The translations under genes were made by a program, and so were the position numbers. A stretch of 64,000 nt of DNA from Sphaerochaeta globosa str. Buddy (GTDB lineage: Bacteria; Spirochaetota; Spirochaetia; Sphaerochaetales; Sphaerochaetaceae), in assembly GCF_000190435.1 (NCBI RefSeq), contig NC_015152.1, positions 1,680,458 to 1,744,457 of the forward strand. Direction: 5' to 3'. Shown in pieces: positions 7,372 through 15,399 of this stretch. Every line of letters starts with the position of its first letter. The first letter of the stretch is position 1. The notes beneath the pieces were generated by a model that was not told the origin of the DNA, made no database searches, and saw nothing but the letters and a program-made list of their open reading frames with translations.

Positions 7372-8825
7372 TGGAAGAGCCAGTTTCAGAAAATTCAGAG
7401 GTTTTTATCACTCGGTCTGAAGAAGGAAACCTGACCATCACCAATGAAGGTACAAAGCTGTATGACTATGTCCTCTCAGGGACAATAGTCGGTACAGTAA
7501 CCATTACCAGTGATGCTGCAACCTATGCAATCACCTTCAAGAATGCAAGTATTACGGGAACTACCCTTCCGGCTCTCCAGCTGAAGAGTTCTACCAAGGC
7601 TTTCATCAACCTTGCCCAAGGCACACAGAATATAATTTCCGACAGTTCGGATAATGAGAAGAAAGGAGTGCTGACCGCAGAAGGCGATGTAATCATCCAT
7701 GGTGAAGGTTCTTTGGAGGTTGTCGCCAACAAGAAGCATGCTCTCAAGATTGACGGCACCTTGAGAATACAGAGTGGAACCATTTCCATTACTACGAATG
7801 AAGCAAGCGAAGGCAACGGTATCAGTGTGGACGAAGCCTTCATAATGGACGATGGATCTCTGACTATTGAGGCCAACGGGTCGGTATACCAGGAAGAAGG
7901 GAAAGGCATTAAAGTCAACGGGATTGAAAGCGAGTCAGGGGCAAAAGGCTACCTCGTAGTAAACGGAGGAACTATTGGTATCACCTCTGTAGGGAAAGCT
8001 ATGACTGCCGGCTGGGATAAGGATGAGGATGCTGAAACTGAGGATACACGTGATGATCCAACGCCCAATCTCATTATCAACAACGGGGTAATTACGCTGA
8101 GAACTACGGGTAAGCCGTACGAAATCAGTGACGAGGCTTCTTTAAGTCCGGAAGGCCTGGAGGCCAAACAGAGTTTGATCATCAATGGAGGGTTGATTCA
8201 GGTATCCACTACCGACGATGCCCTGAATGCCGGCTCCAGCATTCAAATACATGGTGGTTTGATTATGGCTCACAGCAGCCAGGCCGACGCAGTCGATTCC
8301 AATGGAACAATAGCTATCACAGCAGGGACTCTAGTTGCCCTTGGTTCTCGAGCACCGGAGACAGCTCTTGATTGCGATGCCAATCAAAACTTCACCTATA
8401 CCGGGGGAACAGTGGTTGCCATCGGGGGTGCTGCCAACAATACGCCCCTTGCACAAGACACAACAGGCAATGTGCTGACCTATGGAGGAAAGCTTGCTGC
8501 AGATACTTCTTTCGTCCTAGCCGATGCACAGGAGAACACGATCATTGCCTATGCCGTCCCAGCCTATTATGAACAGGGGGCTGCACTCCTTCTTAGTTCA
8601 GACAAACTCACGCAAGGAAAAGAAGTTACCCTTTCAATAGGAGGGAAACTAAAAGCCACTACTACGTTCAATGGGCTTGCCCTTGGAAAAGCAACCTATA
8701 CGGGAGGAACAAGCGAGGCGATTACCCTTAGTGCATCGGTAACACATCTGGGAGAGGAATTGAGATCCATGGGTTTTGGTCCGAACCCACCCCATGGTTT
8801 TGAGCCTCCTGTATTCCAACAGTAA
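7372..8825 (+). pseudogene. 3' part of the IS-disrupted carbohydrate-binding-domain lipoprotein gene
   Basis: From codon GAA 7374 on, 483 residues form a beta-helix-like repeat protein: motifs such as TVTITSDAATYAITFKNA, INGGLIQVSTTDDALNAGSS and GTLVALGS match the calcium/carbohydrate-binding DUF4353-type fold of secreted proteins (from memory). It lacks a signal peptide because the IS at 5065-7371 separates it from its 5' part. The frame is open back into the IS to 7224 and there encodes a hydrophobic stretch. The last IS base plus the target duplication makes an ATG (7371-7373) without a ribosome site, so expression is doubtful. The C-terminus is Pro/Phe-rich and looks natural. Confidence 0.85.
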
Positions 8826-8840
8826 GCTAAAACAGATGCA

Positions 8841-8885
8841 AGAACCCGCTTTCTACCCTCTGAAGGCGGGTTCTGTCTTGGTTTT
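8841..8885 (+). terminator. Rho-independent terminator after the disrupted lipoprotein gene
   Basis: AGAACCCGC (8841-8849) pairs with GCGGGTTCT (8866-8874), followed by a T-rich stretch. Confidence 0.75.
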
Positions 8886-8905
8886 CTCCTAGTTAGGGCT
8901 ATACT
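8878..8905 (+). promoter_or_regulatory. Promoter of the ICMT-like methyltransferase gene
   Basis: TTGGTT (8878-8883), 16-base spacer, TATACT (8900-8905). AGGAG at 8914 serves the ATG at 8929. The -35 box overlaps the T-rich tail of the preceding terminator. Confidence 0.5.
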
Positions 8906-8928
8906 GAACAGCTAGGAGATAACCAGTC

Positions 8929-9525
8929 ATGCTCGGTATGGTCAATCTAGTTTCCTTGCTTGTAAGTTCAATAGGGTTCACCGTTTTCTATAGTCTTTCG
9001 GTCAGGCCTGCACATATGGAAATAACTAATAGAAAGGATGCCTACAAACTTGCCGCTCGATACCGAATGGTTTGCTCCCTCTGTATGGGAGTTGCCTTCA
9101 TCAATTTTGTTCTGTATCGCTGGTTTCCTGTTTCCTTCATTTCTGTTCCCGTCAATTTTCCCTGGCCATATTGGATAAGCTTGGTCTTGGCAATTGTTCT
9201 GGGTATCCCTGCCGGTTTGCTTATGGTTGTTGCGATACGTGATGCAGGGAAAGAAACAATGAAGCCTGATAAGGAGCATACGCTCTACACAGGTATCTAC
9301 GATACGATCAGGCATCCGCAGGCAATAGCCGAGCTTACCGTTTGGAATGTATGTGCACTCGTGCTTCATTCACCCTTGCTGACCTTGGTCGCAGCCCTCT
9401 ACACTCCCATCTGGAACATGTGGTGCTTTGTTGAGGAGAAAGATCTTATACTACGATATGGGCAAAGCTATCGGGAGTATCAGAAGAGAACAGGAATGTT
9501 CATTCCCAGACGGAGAACGCGCTAA
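8929..9525 (+). CDS. Isoprenylcysteine-methyltransferase-like integral membrane protein
   Basis: 198 residues with about five hydrophobic segments and the C-terminal signature of the ICMT/PEMT-like methyltransferases: TGIYDTIRHPQ, then EEKDLILRYGQSYREYQKR. In this family the C-terminal part binds S-adenosylmethionine at the cytoplasmic membrane face. Bacterial members methylate lipids or small lipophilic substrates; prenylated proteins are not expected here. It stands as a single gene with its own promoter. The substrate is unknown. Confidence 0.7.
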   Translation: MLGMVNLVSLLVSSIGFTVFYSLSVRPAHMEITNRKDAYKLAARYRMVCSLCMGVAFINFVLYRWFPVSFISVPVNFPWPYWISLVLAIVLGIPAGLLMVVAIRDAGKETMKPDKEHTLYTGIYDTIRHPQAIAELTVWNVCALVLHSPLLTLVAALYTPIWNMWCFVEEKDLILRYGQSYREYQKRTGMFIPRRRTR

Positions 9526-9690
9526 TCCCTGATGCAATGACACGGGAAACTTTTCATTCCAACCTATATTTAGACACTAAATGTATTCTGTATGGCTGTA
9601 GATGAGATAAATATCATTACTCATAGATAATTTTCATAACTGAAAGAATATTTTATTGATTTTCATACAAGACAAAGGTAAGATTTCCGA

Positions 9691-10758
9691 GTGAAGAAAA
9701 TTGTATTCCTTACAATTCTACTCCTTCTTTCGTCGTTACTTGTTGCCGGTGTCATAGCTACCTACTCTACCTACCCTTTGAAGCTTGAAAGCTACAACTC
9801 CATCTACCAAAACAAGTATGGTGGTATAGGCACGAACCACTACCCAAATTTGATGGCAATGCACATTGGAAGGTTCAGCATCGACACGCAAGGACAGACA
9901 GTCAGGTCGTTCGCTTTGCTTTCAAACATCTCCAATGAGTTCGTATTCACTGGGCCGACACTATGGAATCCTACGTTAACAACCGATCAACTTGGGTTTC
10001 ATGGTGTGGCGATTCTCAAGTATGGGTCACAACTAACCAATTCAAATCTCAACCAGGGATACACAAACCCGATTTATCCTACTGATACACCGATGTATGG
10101 GGTAATTACCATTGATTTCTACTTGATCTCCTACAATCAAGACAACGTGTTTCTTCCTGACAAGAGTTATGCTCATATGTCAGGAACTGTAGGAAATTTT
10201 ACTGTTTCCTATTCCACTGAGGATGTTGGCTTTTGGAATGCTGATTTCACCCCTGTTACCGGTACGAACGGTGAGCCTATTCCTGAACAACCCTATCTAG
10301 GGCCTGGAACTATTACGCCCGATGACCCGGTTCCCTATGTAGATCCCACCGATCCCATCTTTGATTTTACGATTACCGATATACAGGAAAGCTTCCAACT
10401 TAGTGATGCGTATGGTACTGGTACAGCGTATGTGGCACAAGCCGAGGTGATCGTCACGAATGCCGATGTTTCCAATCCCTGCGGTGTTACGCTTACCTTC
10501 ACAAATCAGACGAATACTGAATTTTTTGAAATGAGGAATACAGAGGATCCAAATCTCAGCACCCTCAAGTACAAGCTTTCCTTCAATGGCACTATCATAG
10601 ACCCAGGTGATTTGGTAGATTGGGTTGGCTTTGTGAATAGTACGTATACCAAGGGTGTGTACGTGACTCAAATTCAGGAGCATGATGTTGATACCCTGGT
10701 AGAAGGCACCTACAGCGATACTATTATTGTTACACTCACTCCCAAGGATACTGTATAG
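9691..10758 (+). CDS. Exported protein of unknown function, beta-rich
   Basis: Starts at GTG 9691 with AAGG about 12 bases upstream. Residues 1-20 are a signal peptide (basic start, LLLLSSLLVAG core). The mature part (~330 residues) is rich in Thr, Tyr, Asn and Pro with no cysteine pairs of note. A Pro-rich linker around 200-220 (PDDPVPYVDPTDP) separates two halves. The C-terminal half ends with GTYSDTIIVTLTPKD, a closing-strand pattern common in secreted immunoglobulin-like or adhesin-type sandwiches. I do not recognise a family. It sits alone after an AT-rich upstream region (9540-9690). Confidence 0.6.
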   Translation: MKKIVFLTILLLLSSLLVAGVIATYSTYPLKLESYNSIYQNKYGGIGTNHYPNLMAMHIGRFSIDTQGQTVRSFALLSNISNEFVFTGPTLWNPTLTTDQLGFHGVAILKYGSQLTNSNLNQGYTNPIYPTDTPMYGVITIDFYLISYNQDNVFLPDKSYAHMSGTVGNFTVSYSTEDVGFWNADFTPVTGTNGEPIPEQPYLGPGTITPDDPVPYVDPTDPIFDFTITDIQESFQLSDAYGTGTAYVAQAEVIVTNADVSNPCGVTLTFTNQTNTEFFEMRNTEDPNLSTLKYKLSFNGTIIDPGDLVDWVGFVNSTYTKGVYVTQIQEHDVDTLVEGTYSDTIIVTLTPKDTV

Positions 10759-10799
10759 GGTGATACAAGTATCAAAAACGTAAATAAGAGGTATGAACC

Positions 10800-11381
10800 A
10801 TGCATGTCAAGCAAGTTTTGCAGCAGGTATTGGGAACTACACAACATATGCAGTTCAATGATGTTGATGTCGATCCCCTGAAAATCAGAGCAATCATGAT
10901 TAATGAGGTGGTTCCTTCAGACCCTTTCCAGGATTTCTACGGACAAGCCGATGCAGAGTATCTGCACACAACAATTTCGCTTTTTAGGAAAGCGGGATTG
11001 CCCGTTGAAACCATGCAGGACATTTTACAGATGGGCATCTATATTACAAACGCAGTTAAAGTCCCCAAGTCTGCGTATTCGATTGAAAAAAGCAGCATCG
11101 AAGAGAGCCTACCCTATCTGGAACAGGAAATTGCAATGTTCCCACACGTTACTGTTATTATGCTTATGGGGGATGTGGCCAAGAAGGCATTTAACATGAT
11201 TGCAAAGAAGCCTGTCGTTCCTTCCACGCCAACCTACAAATTGAGAAACAGTGAGTTTTATTATGGAAGTATCCGTGTCATACCGTCATATATTATGACC
11301 GGCAAAAACATTCTCATTGAGAAATCGAAGTTTGCAATGGCCGCTGAAGATATTGCTACCATGGCTCGCTGTATAGGATAA
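10800..11381 (+). CDS. Uracil-DNA-glycosylase-superfamily-like protein
   Basis: 193 residues. Elements fit the UDG fold: IRAIMINEVVPSDPFQDFYG near the active-site loop, GIYITNAVKVPKSAY, VIMLMGDVAKKAFN, and a late loop with PSYIMTGKN. The canonical GQDPYH and HPSP motifs of family 1 are absent, so it belongs to a divergent branch whose substrate is not established. It would act on DNA in the cytoplasm. It follows the exported protein by 41 bases and precedes a GNAT gene by 50 bases; all three run in the same direction. Confidence 0.65.
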   Translation: MHVKQVLQQVLGTTQHMQFNDVDVDPLKIRAIMINEVVPSDPFQDFYGQADAEYLHTTISLFRKAGLPVETMQDILQMGIYITNAVKVPKSAYSIEKSSIEESLPYLEQEIAMFPHVTVIMLMGDVAKKAFNMIAKKPVVPSTPTYKLRNSEFYYGSIRVIPSYIMTGKNILIEKSKFAMAAEDIATMARCIG

Positions 11382-11431
11382 CGCTATGAACAGCTTGAAA
11401 AACTATTCAGCTATGGTATCTTCATCCTTGT

Positions 11432-12193
11432 ATGGATAATCTAAAGAACCCCAACAATGCCAAAGCCTTGTTCACCGGAAAGAAGAGCAATTTCTTTGAA
11501 GCCTGCCTTTCTAGCGGTATGGGATCTGTGTATGCAGACAGCTTTGAGCATCCAAGAAGTGCAATTGCCAGTATTGGCGACTTCGCTTTGTTGGGTGGAG
11601 AACCCTCTGAGGCTTTACTAAGGGATTTTTCAGCCATGCAGGGTGAGAAATTCCTTATTCTGGTAGGTCCCGACCAACCGTGGAATGATCTCATCGAGAC
11701 AGTCTATGGCAGCCGGGCACACGCCATCACTCGGTACGCTCTGAAAAAGGATGAGCAGAGTTTCACTATATCGTCATTGCAAAAAATTGTTGATTCGCTG
11801 AAAGAAGACTATGTACTGAGAGCCATCGACGAGTCTTTGTACCATCAGTGCCTCAGTGAGAGCTGGTCAAAGGATTTGGTTGCATTGTTTACGACCTATG
11901 ATCAGTATGCTGCACATGGTCTGGGATTTTGTGCACTGAAGGATGGGAAAATCGTCAGTGGTGCCTCTTCGTATTACTCCTATGAGAGTGGAATCGAAAT
12001 TGAGGTCGATACCCATCCTGAGTATAGAAAGCAGGGATTGGCAGCAGCTTGCTGCGCCCAGCTCATTCTGTGCTGTGTACAGCGAGGTATATTTCCCTCC
12101 TGGGATGCCCATACAACAACCTCCCTGCATCTTGCCCAAAAATTGGGGTATCACTTCGATTATGCGTATACTGCGTATGAGATACACAGCTGA
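11432..12193 (+). CDS. GNAT-type N-acetyltransferase (ZmaR/PF12746-like)
   Basis: 253 residues. The C-terminal third has the acetyl-CoA-binding pattern: VSGASSYYSYESGIEIEVDT, then HPEYRKQGLAAACCAQLI, then LHLAQKLGYHFDYAYTAYEI. The N-terminal ~120 residues form the extra domain typical of the PF12746 group, named after a zwittermicin self-resistance protein. The substrate is unknown. ATG 11432 is used; no strong ribosome site. Downstream, an esterase gene begins 81 bases on. Confidence 0.7.
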   Translation: MDNLKNPNNAKALFTGKKSNFFEACLSSGMGSVYADSFEHPRSAIASIGDFALLGGEPSEALLRDFSAMQGEKFLILVGPDQPWNDLIETVYGSRAHAITRYALKKDEQSFTISSLQKIVDSLKEDYVLRAIDESLYHQCLSESWSKDLVALFTTYDQYAAHGLGFCALKDGKIVSGASSYYSYESGIEIEVDTHPEYRKQGLAAACCAQLILCCVQRGIFPSWDAHTTTSLHLAQKLGYHFDYAYTAYEIHS

Positions 12194-12274
12194 CGCTGCT
12201 ATGCTTCCCTATTCAATTGAAGAAGCTTGCTTTCTTCGAATCATCCAGCTTACTATTGCGAACAGAGAGTGTGT

Positions 12275-13195
12275 ATGAAAAACAAGTATCCGGTGCATGA
12301 GGACTATAGCAAACTGCAAATTGGCTTTCCCATGAAGGCCCCTCTGCTGCCCTTCTTTCAACGGCTCACTCGATTGCTCTACGACAGAGAAGCTGTTCCC
12401 AGTTCGATCAGCCAGCAGAAATTCACCATTCCGAGTTACGAAGGATATGCACTCCCCCTGGAACTCTTCAGTCCTCAGAACCATGTGCAAAATTCACCTT
12501 GCATTCTATTTCTCCATGGTGGCGCTTTCGCCCTTCCGGCCAACGACTTTCATAAGAGGTTGATAGCTTTATATGCACTTGGTTGTTCTGCCAAGGTGGT
12601 ATTGGTCGATTATCGTCTTGTTCCTCAGTATCGCTTCCCCTATGGACTTGAAGACTGTTACGCAGCCTATGCGTGGATGGTAGCACATGCAAGCGAGCTG
12701 GGTATCGATGCATCAAAGCTAGCAATGTGCGGTGACAGTGCCGGAGGGGCCTTGGCTGCTTCACTGACCCACCTGATCCGTGATCGAAAGCTGGCTAATC
12801 CCTTGTTTCAAATGCTCATCTATCCAGTTCTGGATGCACAACAGAATTCCGATTCCATGAAACGGTTTATTGATACTCCAATTTGGAATGCAAAACAAAA
12901 CAAGAAAATGTGGAACCTTTACTGCAAAGAGACTGATAACTCTGCCTATTGCTCTCCCTCTCAGGCCCTTTCTTTTGAGGGATTACCCAAAGCCTATATT
13001 GAGGCCAATGAGTTTGATTGCCTGCGTGATGAAGCCCTTGCATATGCCAAAAAATTGCAGGATGTTGGTATTGAAGTGATACTTAATCAGACGCAAGGGA
13101 CTGTACATGGGTTTGAGCTCAATTGGAAGAGTGAGTATACCCAAGCAATTATCAGACAGAGAATTGAGTACATGCAGAAGCAGTTCTCTGACTAG
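12275..13195 (+). CDS. Alpha/beta-hydrolase of the hormone-sensitive-lipase family
   Basis: Carboxylesterase-type enzyme, cytoplasmic (no signal peptide). HGGAF (81-85) forms the oxyanion hole, GDSAGG carries nucleophile Ser155, and the Asp and His of the triad are in EFDCLRDE and GTVHGFEL. Length 306 residues fits the family. Start at ATG 12275 (MKNKYP) with GAGAG nearby; the frame is open 16 codons further upstream but without a ribosome site. The natural substrate is not predictable. Confidence 0.85.
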   Translation: MKNKYPVHEDYSKLQIGFPMKAPLLPFFQRLTRLLYDREAVPSSISQQKFTIPSYEGYALPLELFSPQNHVQNSPCILFLHGGAFALPANDFHKRLIALYALGCSAKVVLVDYRLVPQYRFPYGLEDCYAAYAWMVAHASELGIDASKLAMCGDSAGGALAASLTHLIRDRKLANPLFQMLIYPVLDAQQNSDSMKRFIDTPIWNAKQNKKMWNLYCKETDNSAYCSPSQALSFEGLPKAYIEANEFDCLRDEALAYAKKLQDVGIEVILNQTQGTVHGFELNWKSEYTQAIIRQRIEYMQKQFSD

Positions 13196-13255
13196 GATCA
13201 ACGTTTTGCCTCGTTATCAATAGGAATATGAAAAATGCACCAAAATTCTATCCTA

Positions 13256-13284
13256 TTGGAAATATTTCTTAAGTAGGATATACT
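13256..13284 (+). promoter_or_regulatory. Promoter of the small outer-membrane barrel gene
   Basis: TTGGAA (13256-13261), 17-base spacer, TATACT (13279-13284), 23 bases before the ATG at 13307, with GGAG at 13298. Confidence 0.6.
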
Positions 13285-13306
13285 TCTGTTAATTAATGGA
13301 GTAACC

Positions 13307-13906
13307 ATGAAACGATATAGTTTGGTCTTTCTCTTGAGTCTTGCCACTGTGTCCCTAGCCTTTGCTTCCTCATATGTCGGTGGCAGTCTGTCTTTTATGC
13401 AAGATACGTATAGTGAGGACAATTACAAAGTAATTTTCAACCAGGGGGCAATCTCTATAGAGGGAGCAACTTACTTTGCCGCCTCAGAGCATTTTGGGCT
13501 TACCTATCAATTCGGGTTTGGCACATCCACACCCAAATTTGTGACCTCCATTCTTACGCTGGAAGGCGATCCGAAATCAGTGCTCACCGGAAGCCTCATG
13601 GGTACATTCAGGCATACATTGAACCGTGATTGGACGCTGGAAACTGCTTTGGGCTATGGGTATACCCAGAGTTCATACGAGGACTCAACCAGTGAAACAA
13701 CGTCTCGTATTTCCAAGGTAGAGGCAAAAGTTGGTGCAGTATACGAGGTAGGCAATGACTTATTGCTTCTTGGTGGAGTCCGATTCAGCATTCCGTTCCG
13801 TGTTTCAACAACAACCAAAAGCGGTTCCTCCTCTACCACTGATACGGTCTCCCTTGAGAGTGGATCGGGGTTCGGCACCTACGTTGGGCTGGCGTTCCAG
13901 TATTAG
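13307..13906 (+). CDS. Small outer-membrane beta-barrel protein
   Basis: 199 residues with a clear signal peptide (MKRYSLVFLLSLATVSLAFA, cleavage after AFA). The mature part alternates in a barrel-strand manner with Gly/Tyr-rich turns and ends GTYVGLAFQY, an aromatic C-terminus as recognised by the outer-membrane assembly machinery. Size suggests an eight-stranded barrel. Ser/Thr-rich loops (SEDSTSET-like) would be surface-exposed. It has its own promoter and is convergent with the AEC transporter gene 37 bases away. Confidence 0.75.
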   Translation: MKRYSLVFLLSLATVSLAFASSYVGGSLSFMQDTYSEDNYKVIFNQGAISIEGATYFAASEHFGLTYQFGFGTSTPKFVTSILTLEGDPKSVLTGSLMGTFRHTLNRDWTLETALGYGYTQSSYEDSTSETTSRISKVEAKVGAVYEVGNDLLLLGGVRFSIPFRVSTTTKSGSSSTTDTVSLESGSGFGTYVGLAFQY

Positions 13907-13943
13907 GGAATCAGAATTACACTTTTTCTTCCGAGAAACCAAC

Positions 13944-14861
13944 CTACACATACAGCACAGCAACTAGCATCACCATGAGTATGGAAATGAGGGTGTCCAA
14001 GGAGAGTGTGTTGTCTACATAATCGGCATTCACTGTGTCGTTGGGACGCATGTAGATGGTAACAACGAACGGAGGCGGAGTGAGAAACATGACAAGCAGG
14101 GCATATCGATAGATGGCCTCCATGCCTAGGAATTGGTCGATAAGGAAATGGTTGATCAACAATGCCAAGCCTAGCAATACGAGTTTTCTGACTAGGATTG
14201 TCTTGATCGACCAAGCCAATCCTTCCTTTTTGATATGAATGCCGTATCCGATGGAGAGAGCAATAAGAGGCGTGGTCAAACTGGCAAGCAGGGAGATACC
14301 TTCGCCGATGGCAGTCCAGAGTGGATGGGGTGAAAACCACTTGCCTACAAAACTTACAACAATACCTCCAAATATTGCAAGAATTACCGGGGATGTTATG
14401 AACTGTCGCAGCAACGCTTTGGTGGTATGAGCGCCATCACGTTCTTTGATTAGGAGCGCCATGAGCACAAAGAACACAAACAGGACTTGTCCCAGGTCGA
14501 TCAATGCCATTTTACCCAGGTGTTCACTTCCATATGCGCTTTGAAACAATGCATAGCCTAACATTCCCATTTCAAAACCTCCAAGCAGGAGGGGGAAATA
14601 GGGAGTTTCCAGATGGAGGGGTTTTGCAAGGGCTTTTCCCAGTAAGACCATGAAGAAGCAGACCAAGAATATGGTGACAACCAAGATTAGATACTTTCCC
14701 TCAATTTCCAGCGTAGAGAACGCCTGAAACAGGAGTGCGGGAAGCGCAAGATCAGAGACTATCCGTTTAGCCCCGGCAACCGAGTGCGGTGTCAGTGTGC
14801 TTCCTTTCTGCAAGAGAAACCCTAGTATGAAGAGAAAGAGGACGGGAAGTATTGAATACAT
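13944..14861 (-). CDS. AEC (auxin efflux carrier) family transporter
   Basis: Integral membrane permease with about ten hydrophobic helices; bacterial AEC members move malate, malonate or other small acids. The second half has the usual Gly/Pro-containing broken helix (TPPPFVVTIYMRPND). Length from ATG 14861 (MYSILPVLF) is 305 residues, the family norm. An AGGATA stretch precedes that ATG; the frame is open 20 codons further but these are hydrophilic and unlikely to be translated. Substrate unknown. Confidence 0.8.
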   Translation of the reverse strand: MYSILPVLFLFILGFLLQKGSTLTPHSVAGAKRIVSDLALPALLFQAFSTLEIEGKYLILVVTIFLVCFFMVLLGKALAKPLHLETPYFPLLLGGFEMGMLGYALFQSAYGSEHLGKMALIDLGQVLFVFFVLMALLIKERDGAHTTKALLRQFITSPVILAIFGGIVVSFVGKWFSPHPLWTAIGEGISLLASLTTPLIALSIGYGIHIKKEGLAWSIKTILVRKLVLLGLALLINHFLIDQFLGMEAIYRYALLVMFLTPPPFVVTIYMRPNDTVNADYVDNTLSLDTLISILMVMLVAVLYV

Positions 14862-15399
14862 GCTTATCCTGCCATTTATAGTACGTAGGTAAACAGTACC
14901 ATGCATAATCAGAGGGTGCAAGAAAAGACAGAATGGGGATGGCTAGTAGCCGAGTTCAGCCATTTGATAATTACCTCGTAAAATTGCATGATACATTTTG
15001 GTACTATTGAAGACGCAAAGAATCACATCGATGTAAGAAACTGGCAACTTGGTAAAATAGTTTCTAGCTGATACTTGGCGTTGAAATACGAATCTTTAAA
15101 ATAGACTAGTCATGGCATATTCCCAAGTCCCAAAATATTTGTATGTATTATGGAATACTCTGTAGTATGATTACATCAGGACGCAACTACTTTCGTAATT
15201 CTTTTTCTGTGACAACAAGGAGGGAGTAAAGAAAGGTTCTTCCCAATCAGAATATGACTATTCGAACTCTCGGTGTTCAGGATTTTACTGCAGCTTATAC
15301 ATGCTGCAACGAATTTTCTCAAGTCACAAAGTTCGATGACTTGCCGAACTCTTGAAGTCCTGATCTAAAAAATATACTCACCTAGTTAGGTAAAGAAAT
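14862..15399. other. Intergenic region with a possible GNAT start remnant
   Basis: 538 bases between divergent genes. A 33-codon frame at 15254-15355 (MTIRTLGVQDF...) resembles the first residues of a GNAT acetyltransferase and then stops; it may be a remnant. AGGAGG at ~15219 is far from it. The rest is AT-rich and probably holds the promoters of both flanking genes. Confidence 0.35.
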
